DNA from: Bacteroidia bacterium
Lineage (GTDB): Bacteria; Bacteroidota; Bacteroidia; Cytophagales; Cyclobacteriaceae
Direction: 5' to 3'
Assembly: GCA_030432655.1 (NCBI GenBank)
Contig: JAUILA010000002.1
Span: forward strand, 62,001 to 126,000
Length of the DNA: 64,000 nucleotides
Each line of letters begins with the position of its first letter. Positions within the stretch are counted from its first letter, which is position 1. A program made the translations under genes and the position numbers. Shown here piece after piece: positions 16,032 to 24,600 of the stretch. Below the pieces are notes generated by a model. The model was not told the DNA's origin. It worked only from the letters and a program-made list of their open reading frames with translations, and did not search any database.

Positions 16032-16421
16032 TCAGTCATTCTGCTCGAAGGTCAGATCAATACTGAATTCAGGACCAGTGTCAGTTATCACCAAATGATA
16101 AGTGAAATGCCCGGTGTAGTACCGGGTTTCTCCGACATAATCCACTGGCTGTAACTGGTAGGTATTATCAGGTGTTTTGATCTCAATAAAACTGTATCTG
16201 TAAATAAAATTAAACTCTTTGTAATCAGAAATTTCTCCCGGCCCGAGCGGTCCATACGGATGCCGGGCGTCAGGATGAAAATAAATGGTTACCTCTTCAA
16301 AAGGAATTGCTGAATCATTGGCAATTCGTAATTGGGGCAGAGTGGATTCCCGGTAACCTTCTTTGCAGGAGTTAAAAACAGTTATTAGCAGGAGCATCCA
16401 AAGGTAGCTGGAGAATTTCAT
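16032..16421 (-). CDS. Small predicted lipoprotein, unknown
   Basis: Starting at the ATG at 16421 gives 129 residues with a lipoprotein signal peptide (MKFSSYLWMLLLITVFNSC, lipobox FNSC). A longer frame to 16481 would bury the signal sequence. The mature part is rich in aromatic residues and strands (EEVTIYFHPDARHPYGPL, FNFIYRYSFIEI, RYYTGHFTYHLVI) and ends in an acidic tail (LTFEQND), suggesting a small beta-sandwich domain. No family is recognised. It is convergent with the VOC gene. Confidence 0.65.
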   Translation of the reverse strand: MKFSSYLWMLLLITVFNSCKEGYRESTLPQLRIANDSAIPFEEVTIYFHPDARHPYGPLGPGEISDYKEFNFIYRYSFIEIKTPDNTYQLQPVDYVGETRYYTGHFTYHLVITDTGPEFSIDLTFEQND

Positions 16422-16525
16422 GGTAATGACAGGACACAAGTACAATGACCTATCGTTGTGATATTCCTTAGATTTTTTCATCGGGCCATTTGAAAATTCA
16501 CGACGTTACACGAATTTTACTTTAT

Positions 16526-16598
16526 GCGGGAGTAGCTCAGTTGGTAGAGCATCAGCTTCCCAAGCTGAGGGCCGCGGGTTCGAATCCCGTTTCCCGCT
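16526..16598 (+). tRNA. tRNA-Gly (anticodon CCC)
   Basis: The acceptor stem GCGGGAG pairs with TTCCCGC. The D-arm is AGCTCAGTTGGTAGAGC, the anticodon arm TCAGC-TTCCCAA-GCTGA gives anticodon CCC, and the T-arm is GCGGG-TTCGAAT-CCCGT. CCA is not encoded. Confidence 0.93.
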
Positions 16599-16615
16599 CA
16601 TTTTGAGACTTTCTT

Positions 16616-16719
16616 GTCCTCCCGGCCTGGCCTCTCTGTAGTCCCGGCCAAACCTCTATGTCATCCCGGCCTGAAAAAGAGAATAAATCGAAGCGACAAA
16701 TAGTCATGAGCCGGGATCT
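16616..16719. repeat. Three 22-bp tandem repeats leading into a CCCGGC palindrome
   Basis: CCCGGCC recurs at 16621, 16643 and 16665, an exact 22-base period within degenerate units of the form GTnnTCCCGGCCnnnCCTCT. The last unit's ATCCCGGC is matched by an inverted GCCGGGAT at 16710-16717. This resembles dispersed palindromic intergenic elements built on GTCATCCCGGC ... GCCGGGATCT. Confidence 0.6.
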
Positions 16720-16802
16720 TTTCACATGCTGCTGTTCTGATTACTCTAAATATCGAAATTTATTTCCCTTTCTTAATGGTGAGTCCTGCTCCTCGTTTTA
16801 AC

Positions 16803-16840
16803 CCTGCTCCTGGTCTTTGTCTTAGTCTTTGTCCTGGTCC
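16803..16840. repeat. GTCTTTGTCTTAGTC-type low-complexity repeat (left copy)
   Basis: On the minus strand this reads as repeats of GAC-AAA-GAC-TAA-GAC-AAA-GAC-CAG. It runs into the 3' end of the SnoaL-like gene and supplies its last codons (KDQDKD) and stop codon. A similar block is at 17459-17482. Confidence 0.6.
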
Positions 16841-17340
16841 TTCGCCCCCATCCCCTCAATCCGCTTTACCACATCCCCTACAATTTCGTTCGGGATCGGT
16901 ACAGTAAGGTTGTAGTGAGCGATCTTCCATTCTCCTTCAGACAATACTAGTACTCCGGTTCCCCGGCTCGGGCCCAGGTTGGGTGTGTCAAGTTCTTCAT
17001 CGAACCAGGCAACCTTCCCATCCTCGCTGAAATAGATGTGCCGGTTACGGCCCGTAAAGTCCCACGCTGCACCGGCATCGAAATGAGGCTTTGCGTATGC
17101 TTTGAATTCAGGAACCGTCCACCGCTCGGTGGCGTCAGTTCCCATGAAAATGGATGAATCGTCAGCAAAATAGCCGAAATAAGTATCAAAATCGGCGTTG
17201 GAAGCTGCCATATGCCATTTGTCAAGCACGTCAATAATCACGGATTCATCAGGCTCAGCCTCAGAGGTTTGCTGTGATTGCGCTTTTTCCCCGCAGCTGA
17301 AAATAAAAGCGGCCAATAACAACAGATAAAAACTTCTCAT
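16822..17340 (-). CDS. SnoaL/NTF2-like lipoprotein
   Basis: Starting at the ATG at 17340 gives 172 residues with a lipoprotein signal (MRSFYLLLLAAFIFSCGEK, lipobox FSCG). The frame remains open to 17562 but the extra N-terminus crosses repeat DNA and is unlikely to be real. The mature domain has the NTF2-like cone fold pattern (VLDKWHMAASNADFDTYFGY, FMGTDATERW, EGEWKIAHYNLTVPIP), as in the DUF4440/SnoaL_3 families. These bind small molecules or act as ketosteroid-isomerase relatives. The last residues (KDQDKD) come from a low-complexity repeat that also supplies the stop codon. Repeats lie on both sides of the gene, suggesting a locus open to rearrangement. Function unknown. Confidence 0.75.
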   Translation of the reverse strand: MRSFYLLLLAAFIFSCGEKAQSQQTSEAEPDESVIIDVLDKWHMAASNADFDTYFGYFADDSSIFMGTDATERWTVPEFKAYAKPHFDAGAAWDFTGRNRHIYFSEDGKVAWFDEELDTPNLGPSRGTGVLVLSEGEWKIAHYNLTVPIPNEIVGDVVKRIEGMGAKDQDKD

Positions 17341-17368
17341 GGGAATCTTTTTTAGTTTATCTTTCGAA

Positions 17369-17411
17369 GTCATCCTGGGGCTGTGAGCGAGGCGAACAGA
17401 ACCCGGGACCT
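17369..17411. repeat. Palindromic intergenic element (right copy)
   Basis: GTCATCCTGGGG (17369-17380) and CCCGGGACCT (17402-17411) have the same plan as the element at 16661-16719: a GTCATCC head and an inverted CCGGGA tail. Together they bracket the SnoaL-like gene. Confidence 0.45.
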
Positions 17412-17458
17412 GACAAAACCATTCTATTACACTCTCCATTGGTCCTGCCGTAGCCCAG

Positions 17459-17482
17459 CTCTTAGTCTTAGTCTTTGTCTCT
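17459..17482. repeat. CTTAGTCTTAGTCTTTGTC low-complexity repeat (right copy)
   Basis: A hexanucleotide-like repeat related to the block at 16803-16840. It lies immediately after the fabG stop codon on the minus strand. Confidence 0.55.
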
Positions 17483-17483
17483 A

Positions 17484-18230
17484 TCAAGTCAACATCCCAC
17501 CATCTACCTGCAATACCTGACCGGTAATGTAGGAAGACATATCGGACGCCAGGAAAATACATGCCTGCGCCACATCTTCAGGCTGACCTCCACGTTTGAG
17601 TGGTATCGCATCCCGCCAGCTCTGAACGGTTTTCTCATCCAGCTTTTCGGTCATCTCTGTTTCAATAAAACCGGGCGCAATCGCATTACAGCGAATACCC
17701 CTTGAACCCAGCTCTAGGGCGACGGATTTCGTAAGGCCGATGATCCCCGCTTTTGAGGCACTGTAATTGGACTGACCTGCGTTTCCTTTTAACCCCACCA
17801 CCGAAGTCATGTTTATAATGGATCCTGAACGTTGTTTCATAAATGTCCTTGTCGCCGCTTTAATCGTGTTGAAGCATGATTTCAGGTTTACATTAATCAC
17901 ATCATCCCAGTCCTGTTCATTGATTCGAAGGAGCAGGTTATCCTTGGTGATACCGGCATTGTTAATGAGGATATCCAGTGCCCCGAAGTCACTCACTACA
18001 TCATTGATCAGTTTTTCAGCCGCTGCAAAATCAGACGCGTCGGACCTGTACCCCCTAACCTGGGTGCCGGCAGAAGATAACTCCTTTTCCAGCTCTTTTG
18101 CCTTTTCAACACTCGAAAGATAGGTGAAGGCGACATTCGCGCCGTCTTCCACAAATACCTGGGCAATGGCCCGGCCAATTCCTTTGGAGGCGCCGGTGAT
18201 CAGCGCTGTTTTTCCTTCTAATAATTTCAT
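17484..18230 (-). CDS. fabG: 3-oxoacyl-[acyl-carrier-protein] reductase
   Basis: NADPH-dependent reductase of the short-chain dehydrogenase family that reduces 3-oxoacyl-ACP in type II fatty-acid elongation. The 248-residue length is typical. Visible motifs: TGASKGIG cofactor loop (12-19), NNAG (90-93), and the catalytic residues S143, Y156 and K160 (YSASKAG). The segment PGFIETEMTEKLDE and the end SYITGQVLQVDGGMLT are characteristic of FabG rather than other SDR enzymes. It stands alone, without acpP or fabF nearby; the gene to its left is separated by repeat DNA, and lpdA is divergent. Confidence 0.92.
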   Translation of the reverse strand: MKLLEGKTALITGASKGIGRAIAQVFVEDGANVAFTYLSSVEKAKELEKELSSAGTQVRGYRSDASDFAAAEKLINDVVSDFGALDILINNAGITKDNLLLRINEQDWDDVINVNLKSCFNTIKAATRTFMKQRSGSIINMTSVVGLKGNAGQSNYSASKAGIIGLTKSVALELGSRGIRCNAIAPGFIETEMTEKLDEKTVQSWRDAIPLKRGGQPEDVAQACIFLASDMSSYITGQVLQVDGGMLT

Positions 18231-18308
18231 GAAGATCAGGTTTTATCGGATGATGTCAATCTTGCTTCAAAGAAAATGAAATTCGCCCTAGTCTCAAAAC
18301 AAAGTTTT

Positions 18309-18335
18309 TTTGTCCGCCGTTTTCGATTAAATTTG
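18309..18335 (+). promoter_or_regulatory. Promoter of lpdA
   Basis: TAAATTTG (18328-18335) is a perfect -7 box. TTTG (18309-18312) lies 15 bases upstream, closer than usual. The implied leader is about 30 bases. Confidence 0.45.
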
Positions 18336-18371
18336 CGAACCTCACAAGAAGTGCATTAAACATCATCTATT

Positions 18372-19766
18372 ATGGCTCAGAAATATGATTTACTGGTACT
18401 GGGAAGCGGACCTGGCGGATATGTTGCGGCTATCCGGGCCTCTCAGCTTGGAATGAAGGTTGGCGTAATTGAGAAAGAATCCCTGGGCGGTATCTGCCTG
18501 AACTGGGGTTGTATACCAACCAAGGCCCTGCTTAAAAGTGCCAATGTTTTTGAATATATCTCCCATGCGTCTGATTACGGCATCAGCGTCAAAGGTGCCA
18601 GTGTCGATTTCGACGGAATGGTCAAAAGGAGCCGGGATGTGGCCAATGGAATGAGCAAAGGGATTCAGTTCCTCTTCAAAAAGAATAAGATCGACCCCAT
18701 CATGGGTTTCGGAACGCTCAAATCCGGCAAAAAGATTGAAGTCAAAGGAGACGACGGGAAAACCACCACCTATGAAGCCGATCACATCATTGTGGCAACC
18801 GGCGGACGGTCACGCGAATTGCCGGCTATGAAAATAGACGATAAGAAGATCATTGGGTACCGGAAGGCAATGTCCATGGACAAGCAACCGAAAAAGATGA
18901 TCATCGTAGGATCCGGCGCCATTGGTGTGGAATTTGCCTATTTCTATAATGCGATCGGAACCGAGGTTACGGTGGTCGAATTCCTTCCGCGCATCGTCCC
19001 GGTCGAGGATGAGGAGGTTTCAAAAGCCCTGGAAAGGAATTTCAAAAAAGCCGGTATCAATATCATGACTGGTTCGGAGGTAACTAACGTGGATACCAGT
19101 GGCAAAGGCTGTAAGGTAACGGTGAAGACGAAAAAAGGAGAAGAAAAACTGGATTGCGATGTGGTGTTGTCAGCCGTCGGGATCAGTACCAATATTGAGG
19201 GAATCGGACTGGAAGATGTCGGTGTCGCCACAGATAAAGGTAAGGTGATCGTCGATGATTACTACAAAACAAACATACCAGGTGTCTATGCCATCGGGGA
19301 TATCGTGCATGGTCCGGCGCTTGCCCACGTGGCTTCCGCAGAAGGAATAATCTGCGTGGAGAAAATAGCCGGTCAGAATCCCGAACCGCTTGATTACAAT
19401 AACATCCCGGGTTGTACCTATTGCAGCCCGGAGATTGCGTCTGTCGGTTACACCGAAGCTCAGGCAAAGGAAGAAGGATATGAAATCAAGGTCGGTAAGT
19501 TCCCGTTTTCAGCTTCCGGAAAAGCAAGCGCAGCCGGTGCCAAGGATGGTTTTGTGAAGGTGATTTTTGATGCCAAATACGGAGAATGGCTGGGCGCACA
19601 TATGATTGGTGCCAATGTAACGGAAATGATCGCTGAGGTAGTGGCAGCACGTAAGCTGGAGACCACTGGTCATGAGATCATCAAGTCGGTTCACCCGCAC
19701 CCGACAATGTCCGAAGCGGTCATGGAAGCAGCCGCAGCAGCCTATGACGAAGTAATTCACATCTAA
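18372..19766 (+). CDS. lpdA: Dihydrolipoyl dehydrogenase (E3)
   Basis: FAD flavoenzyme that reoxidises dihydrolipoamide of the pyruvate, 2-oxoglutarate and branched-chain dehydrogenase complexes and the glycine cleavage system, making NADH. The 464-residue length is standard. Visible parts: FAD-binding GSGPGGYVAA (11-20), redox-active pair C42/C47 in GGICLNWGCIPTKALL, a central NAD-binding GSGAIGVEFAYFY, the second FAD motif (GVYAIGDIV), and a C-terminal dimer interface with the HPHPTMSEAV motif carrying the catalytic histidine and glutamate. The gene stands alone, with its own -7 box and a strong terminator, so E3 is supplied separately from the E1/E2 genes. Confidence 0.96.
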   Translation: MAQKYDLLVLGSGPGGYVAAIRASQLGMKVGVIEKESLGGICLNWGCIPTKALLKSANVFEYISHASDYGISVKGASVDFDGMVKRSRDVANGMSKGIQFLFKKNKIDPIMGFGTLKSGKKIEVKGDDGKTTTYEADHIIVATGGRSRELPAMKIDDKKIIGYRKAMSMDKQPKKMIIVGSGAIGVEFAYFYNAIGTEVTVVEFLPRIVPVEDEEVSKALERNFKKAGINIMTGSEVTNVDTSGKGCKVTVKTKKGEEKLDCDVVLSAVGISTNIEGIGLEDVGVATDKGKVIVDDYYKTNIPGVYAIGDIVHGPALAHVASAEGIICVEKIAGQNPEPLDYNNIPGCTYCSPEIASVGYTEAQAKEEGYEIKVGKFPFSASGKASAAGAKDGFVKVIFDAKYGEWLGAHMIGANVTEMIAEVVAARKLETTGHEIIKSVHPHPTMSEAVMEAAAAAYDEVIHI

Positions 19767-19790
19767 AAGAACTATATTTCTTACATTGTA

Positions 19791-19816
19791 AATCCCGGTT
19801 ACGCCGGGATTTTTTT
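19791..19816 (+). terminator. Terminator of lpdA
   Basis: AATCCCGG and CCGGGATT form a perfect 8-bp stem with a 5-base loop, followed by a T tract. Confidence 0.9.
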
Positions 19817-19897
19817 ATTTGTACGCAACCCAATGGCAACATTTCATGGTATAGACAGTTAAACCAGTGAGCCTGAAGAAACACAAATTAGAAGATT

Positions 19898-21469
19898 ATG
19901 AAATATATAAACGTGACTTTGAGATGGGCAACGATGGTGCTGATGATTATATCCATCTTCACTATAAGTGCCTGCAATGATGATGATGACCCGCCCGGTC
20001 CCACCCTGAACGGGAATAACACAGTATACTCCCTGTTTGAAGTGGGTAATTCAGGAATCAGCGGTACGGTGACTTTCGCCGAACTGAGTGATGGAAATAC
20101 GCGGATCGTGGTCGACCTGGACGGTACCTCAGCCGGCGGCATGCACCCGTCGCATATCCATTTGAATACAGCTGCCGAAGGCGGAGGTATTGCAATCAGC
20201 CTGGAAGAAATAGACGGATCGCTCGGCACCAGCACAACCGATGTGGAAGAGACCGACAGCGGAACACCAATCACGTATAACGAACTGATTGCCTTTGATG
20301 GCTACGTAAATGTTCATGAAAGTAATGAAAACCTGGCCACCCTGCTGGCACAGGGAGATATCGGTCAAAATGTACTGACCGGAGACTCTGAGACCTATAC
20401 CCTGGATGAGCGCAATGATTCAGGTGTTTCGGGATCTGTCCGATTCTGGGAGCGTCTGAACGGAGAAACCCTGGTCGTGGTGGAGCTTACCGGAACACCG
20501 GCAGATGGCGATCATCCGGCGCATATTCATGCGAATACCGCCGCCGAGGGTGGAGGAATTGTTGTTTCATTGGAGAATATTGATGGTTCCACCGGACTCA
20601 GCCGGACCAATGTCACCCAAACGGACGAGGGCACCGCGCTTTCCTACGATGACCTGATTGTATTCGACGGATATGTGAATGTTCACCTTAGCCCGTCCGA
20701 ATTAGGTACGACTGTAGCCCAGGGGGACATTGGCCAGAATGCCTTTACTGGTAACTCAGAGACTTATGACCTGGAGGAACGCAGTGGTTCCGGTGTTTCC
20801 GGATCCGTGCATTTCAGGGAGCGTCTCAATGGTGAAACCCTGGTCGTGGTGGAGCTTACCGGAACGCCGGCAGATGGTGATCATCCGGCACATATTCATG
20901 CCAACACGGCCGCTGAGGGCGGAGGAATTGTTGTTTCGCTGGAGAATATTGATGGATCTACCGGGCTCAGCCGTACGAATATTACCCAGACAGACGATGG
21001 TACCGCATTGACCTACGCCGATCTTATCGATTTTGACGGGTACGTGAATGTTCACCTCAGCCCGTCCGAACTGGGAACCACGGTGGCACAGGGAGATATC
21101 GGTCAAAACGCACTGACTGGAGAAAGTGTCTCCTATGCTATGGGGGGCTCAGCAACCGGGACCGCTGTATTCTATGAACGGAACAACGGAGAAACACTGG
21201 TAGTGCTGTCCCTTGCGGATTATGCTTTTACCGGAGATCATCCGTCGCACATCCATGCCGGGTCTATCGCATCGCCGGGATCTATCGCAATTTCACTGTC
21301 GGCTGTAAACGCCGAAGGAATCAGCCGGACCAGTGTCTCCGCGCTGGATGATGAGACCGCAATTTCATATGAGGAATTACTGGTTTACGATGGATATATA
21401 AACGTTCACCTGAGTGAAGCTGATCTTGCCACCCTTATCTCCCAGGGAGATATCGGTTCGAATGGATAA
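19898..21469 (+). CDS. CHRD-domain lipoprotein with four tandem repeats
   Basis: A 523-residue exported lipoprotein. The signal peptide ends in a lipobox (IFTISAC) followed by NDDDD, an acidic run typical of surface export. Four CHRD (chordin) domains of about 120 residues follow. Each has the signature HPxHIHxxTAAEGG or HPSHIHAG and ends with DGYVNVH ... QGDIGQN. Repeats 2 and 3 are nearly identical in protein and very similar in DNA, with a period of 369 bases; repeat 4 is the most diverged. CHRD domains are beta-rich; in bacteria their function is unclear, with surface binding or adhesion suggested. The gene is monocistronic, bounded by terminators on both sides. Confidence 0.88.
   Translation: MKYINVTLRWATMVLMIISIFTISACNDDDDPPGPTLNGNNTVYSLFEVGNSGISGTVTFAELSDGNTRIVVDLDGTSAGGMHPSHIHLNTAAEGGGIAISLEEIDGSLGTSTTDVEETDSGTPITYNELIAFDGYVNVHESNENLATLLAQGDIGQNVLTGDSETYTLDERNDSGVSGSVRFWERLNGETLVVVELTGTPADGDHPAHIHANTAAEGGGIVVSLENIDGSTGLSRTNVTQTDEGTALSYDDLIVFDGYVNVHLSPSELGTTVAQGDIGQNAFTGNSETYDLEERSGSGVSGSVHFRERLNGETLVVVELTGTPADGDHPAHIHANTAAEGGGIVVSLENIDGSTGLSRTNITQTDDGTALTYADLIDFDGYVNVHLSPSELGTTVAQGDIGQNALTGESVSYAMGGSATGTAVFYERNNGETLVVLSLADYAFTGDHPSHIHAGSIASPGSIAISLSAVNAEGISRTSVSALDDETAISYEELLVYDGYINVHLSEADLATLISQGDIGSNG
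20385..21122 (+). repeat. Recent tandem duplication inside the CHRD gene
   Basis: Units of 369 bases start at 20385 and 20754. Long stretches are identical, for example CTGGTCGTGGTGGAGCTTAC in both. Differences are mostly in third codon positions, which points to duplication followed by selection on the protein. Confidence 0.8.
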
Positions 21470-21506
21470 GCAATATTCTCCTGCATAATATCTGATTTAC
21501 TAAAAG

Positions 21507-21533
21507 TCGCAGTCTCCGGACTGCGATTTTTTT
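21507..21533 (+). terminator. Terminator of the CHRD gene
   Basis: TCGCAGTC and GACTGCGA form a perfect 8-bp stem with a TCCG loop, followed by seven Ts. Confidence 0.9.
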
Positions 21534-21633
21534 ATTCCCGGTCACCATGCTTTCACCCTGAAAACCTCCCGTTTCGGTTACAAACAGCCGTTTTCACGTA
21601 TTTACGGATAACCCATTTTTTAACAGGACTATT

Positions 21634-24600
21634 ATGAGAGCTATTCTCCCGATTTTTTTGATGGTTATCCTGTCCCTGCCGGTCAGGGCACAGTCAGAAT
21701 CTGCTGACATGGAACAGGTATTTGGTTCGGCTGTAAAGCTCCTGGAAGAGGGCAGCTATAAGGAGGCACTTCTTGATTACAACAGGCTGATAAATTCTGG
21801 ATTTGAAAATGATGCCATCTGGGTAAAACGTGGCCTGGCACATTACTACCTGAAGGAATATGACAAGGCACAGGCCGACTTTGATGAGGCATTCAAGCGT
21901 CAGATACGAACTGCCGAACTATTAGGATTCCGGTCGCTCACCAAAATCCACCTTGGGAACGAGCAGGAAGCGATCACCGGCCTGGAACAGGCATTTGCAG
22001 CCGGCTTCCGGAATCCCCAGGCAGCATTCATTACGGGAAATACCTACTTCACAAGAAACGATTATCAGTCTGCCATCAGGTTTTATAACCTTGCCGGAGA
22101 ATGGGGCTCCAAAAATCCTGTGCTTTTTAACAACCGGGGAAAGGCGCATATGCTGCTTTCTAAGTTTGACCAGGCACAGGCAGATTATTCCAAAGCTATC
22201 GAACTGGACGCTGAGTATGAGAAGGCCTACAGCAACCGGGCGGCACTTTATTTTTCACAGGAAAATTGGGAGAAGGCAGGTGCAGATCTTAAATGGCTGA
22301 ACGAGGCGCCGGGTTACCAGCTGGAGGCAGATGAGTTTGCCATGCTTGGATTGATCAGCCTGCAAAATGAAGAATATACCAAAGCGCTGGATCAGCTGGA
22401 GAATGCCCTGAAGCGACAGAGTGAATGGAAAGGATTGTACAAAGCGCTGGGAACTGCTTACGCAGGAACGGACAATGCCGACAAAGCAATTCAGATGCTG
22501 GAGGTGTCCCTGGAAAAGGAAGGGGCGGACAAGGAAGTGATCAGTTCACTGGCAAATTTGCATTATCAGGAAAAGAATTACGCTACGAGCAGGAAATACA
22601 GCAGCGACTATCTGTCAGATTATCCGGCAGATATACGCATGCAGGAGATTGGCGGACTGGCATCGTATCATGAAGGAAATGCGGAGCAGGCGTTAACCGT
22701 CCTCTCCGGGATTTCCAATGGCAGTACAAACGATGAAGTGCACGGGATTCTTGCCCAAATCTATTTTGATCAGGGCTCCTTTGACAATGCACTCAAATCA
22801 GCTGAAAGATCTTCAGAAAAGAGTACTGATGGGGGGCTTCTGAGAATCAGGTCATTCTCCCATTACGAACTCAATCAATATGAACAGGCGTTGAATGTCA
22901 TGTCTGAATGGAAGAATACCGAAACGGCATCCATAGATTGCTGGATACTTTCTGCGCGCAGCAATATGATCCTCGGGAAATATACCGAGGCTGAAAGCGA
23001 TATCAGCAAGGCGATGAGTCTGGATGATTCTTCGTATGAAGTGAATGCGCTTTATGGTGAGGTATTGTTGATGAATAAGGACTACGAAAACGCCTTTACC
23101 TATCTGAACAGGGCCGTGGAAAAAAAGCAGGAGGCAAAGGTTCAGGCATTTCTGGGACTGGCGGCCTTTCGGCTGGATAAATTTGAGGAGGCTTATTCCA
23201 ACCTGAACGCTGCGGCCGGAGCCGATAAATTATCTGCGGAAGGTCTGCGCGATCTTACGGTCAGTGCCTTTGAAACCTCCAGATTTGAAGAGACGCTGAC
23301 CTTTGCCGCCAAAGCCGTAGAGAATGGTTTGCTGGAGGAAAGGATCTTACTTTACAGGGGTCTTGCCGCAACCGAAACCGGGGATTACGACAGGGCGGGG
23401 AGCGACCTGAAAGCTGTAAATGCTGCCGGAACCAGTGATCATCGTGTGTTTACATCCCTGGGCATCATGTCCGAGGAGAGTGAAGAAGCGGTTTCCTGGT
23501 ATACAAAGGCGATTGAGCACGGTTCGGAAGATCGGGTGAATCTGGTAAACCGGGGTGAAGCCTACATGCAGCTGGGACGGTTTGAGGCTGCGGTCGCTGA
23601 TTTTTCCGTAATTCTCGAAGAGGATAAAGATCATGACAAAGCCAGGTACGCACGGGGGCGTGCATTCTTCGCGCTCGAAAAATACCAGGAAGCTTCGGAA
23701 GATCTGCTTTTGGTAAATACAAAATCACTCAATCTTCCAGTCAACGAAATGATCGCACTTTCTTATGCACGTACGGAGGCCAAACGGGCAGAAGAATACG
23801 TAGATAAATCAATCGCATTACGGACGGAGATTGCCGAAATCCATTTTCATTCAGGTAAATATGCCGCAGCAGCATCAGATTGGGAAAAGGCAGATAACAG
23901 GCTCACAGGAGCAGAGAACCTTGGATTTACCTCATCTGATTTGTACGATTTGCGTGGCGAAGTCCGCTTTGAACTGAAAAAGTATCAGGAAAGCCTGTCC
24001 GACCTGGAAAGATCAGGAAACAATCAATACCTTATCGGCATGGCAAATTACTACCTGGAGAATTATCCGGAGACCATTTCAGCGCTTGGGAAGGTGGAAG
24101 GTCTTAAAAATGAAGGTCAGCTGGCCCTGGGCGATGCCTTATACCGCGAGAAGCAGTGGCAACCGGCACTGGAGATTTTTAATCAACTGATAAATGATGG
24201 CAGTACCGATGCTGTGATCTTTCGTCACCGGGGTATGGTGCATCTTGAAATGACTGAATTTGAAAAGGCTAAGACGGATCTTGCCCGATCCCTCGAACTG
24301 GAGCCGGGTAATGCGGAGACCCAGGGTGTACTGGGGCAGGTGTATTTCCGGTTGAGTGAATTTGATAAGGTCACCGGCCTGTACGAATCCGGGGCCGGGG
24401 CGGCGCTCTTAAAGGAAGCTGCGATATCCTACTACGAACTGAAGGATTATACGAAGGCACAACCTGTCCTGGAAGAAGTTTCGCGCAGCGGAAAAGCTGA
24501 TGCACGTTCCGAAGGAGCACTTGGCCATATTTATTTTATTCAGGAGAATTATGAAAATGCTGTAAAAAGTCTGTCTCTCGCATTGGAACTTGACGATTCC

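Noticed and set aside
16526-17482. SnoaL-like gene as part of an element integrated at tRNA-Gly.
   Set aside because: No integrase, no tRNA-end duplication; only intergenic repeats are present.
20385-21122. Repeat array as a CRISPR.
   Set aside because: The units are 369 bases long, in frame, and encode CHRD domains. No CRISPR-like spacer pattern was seen anywhere in the window.
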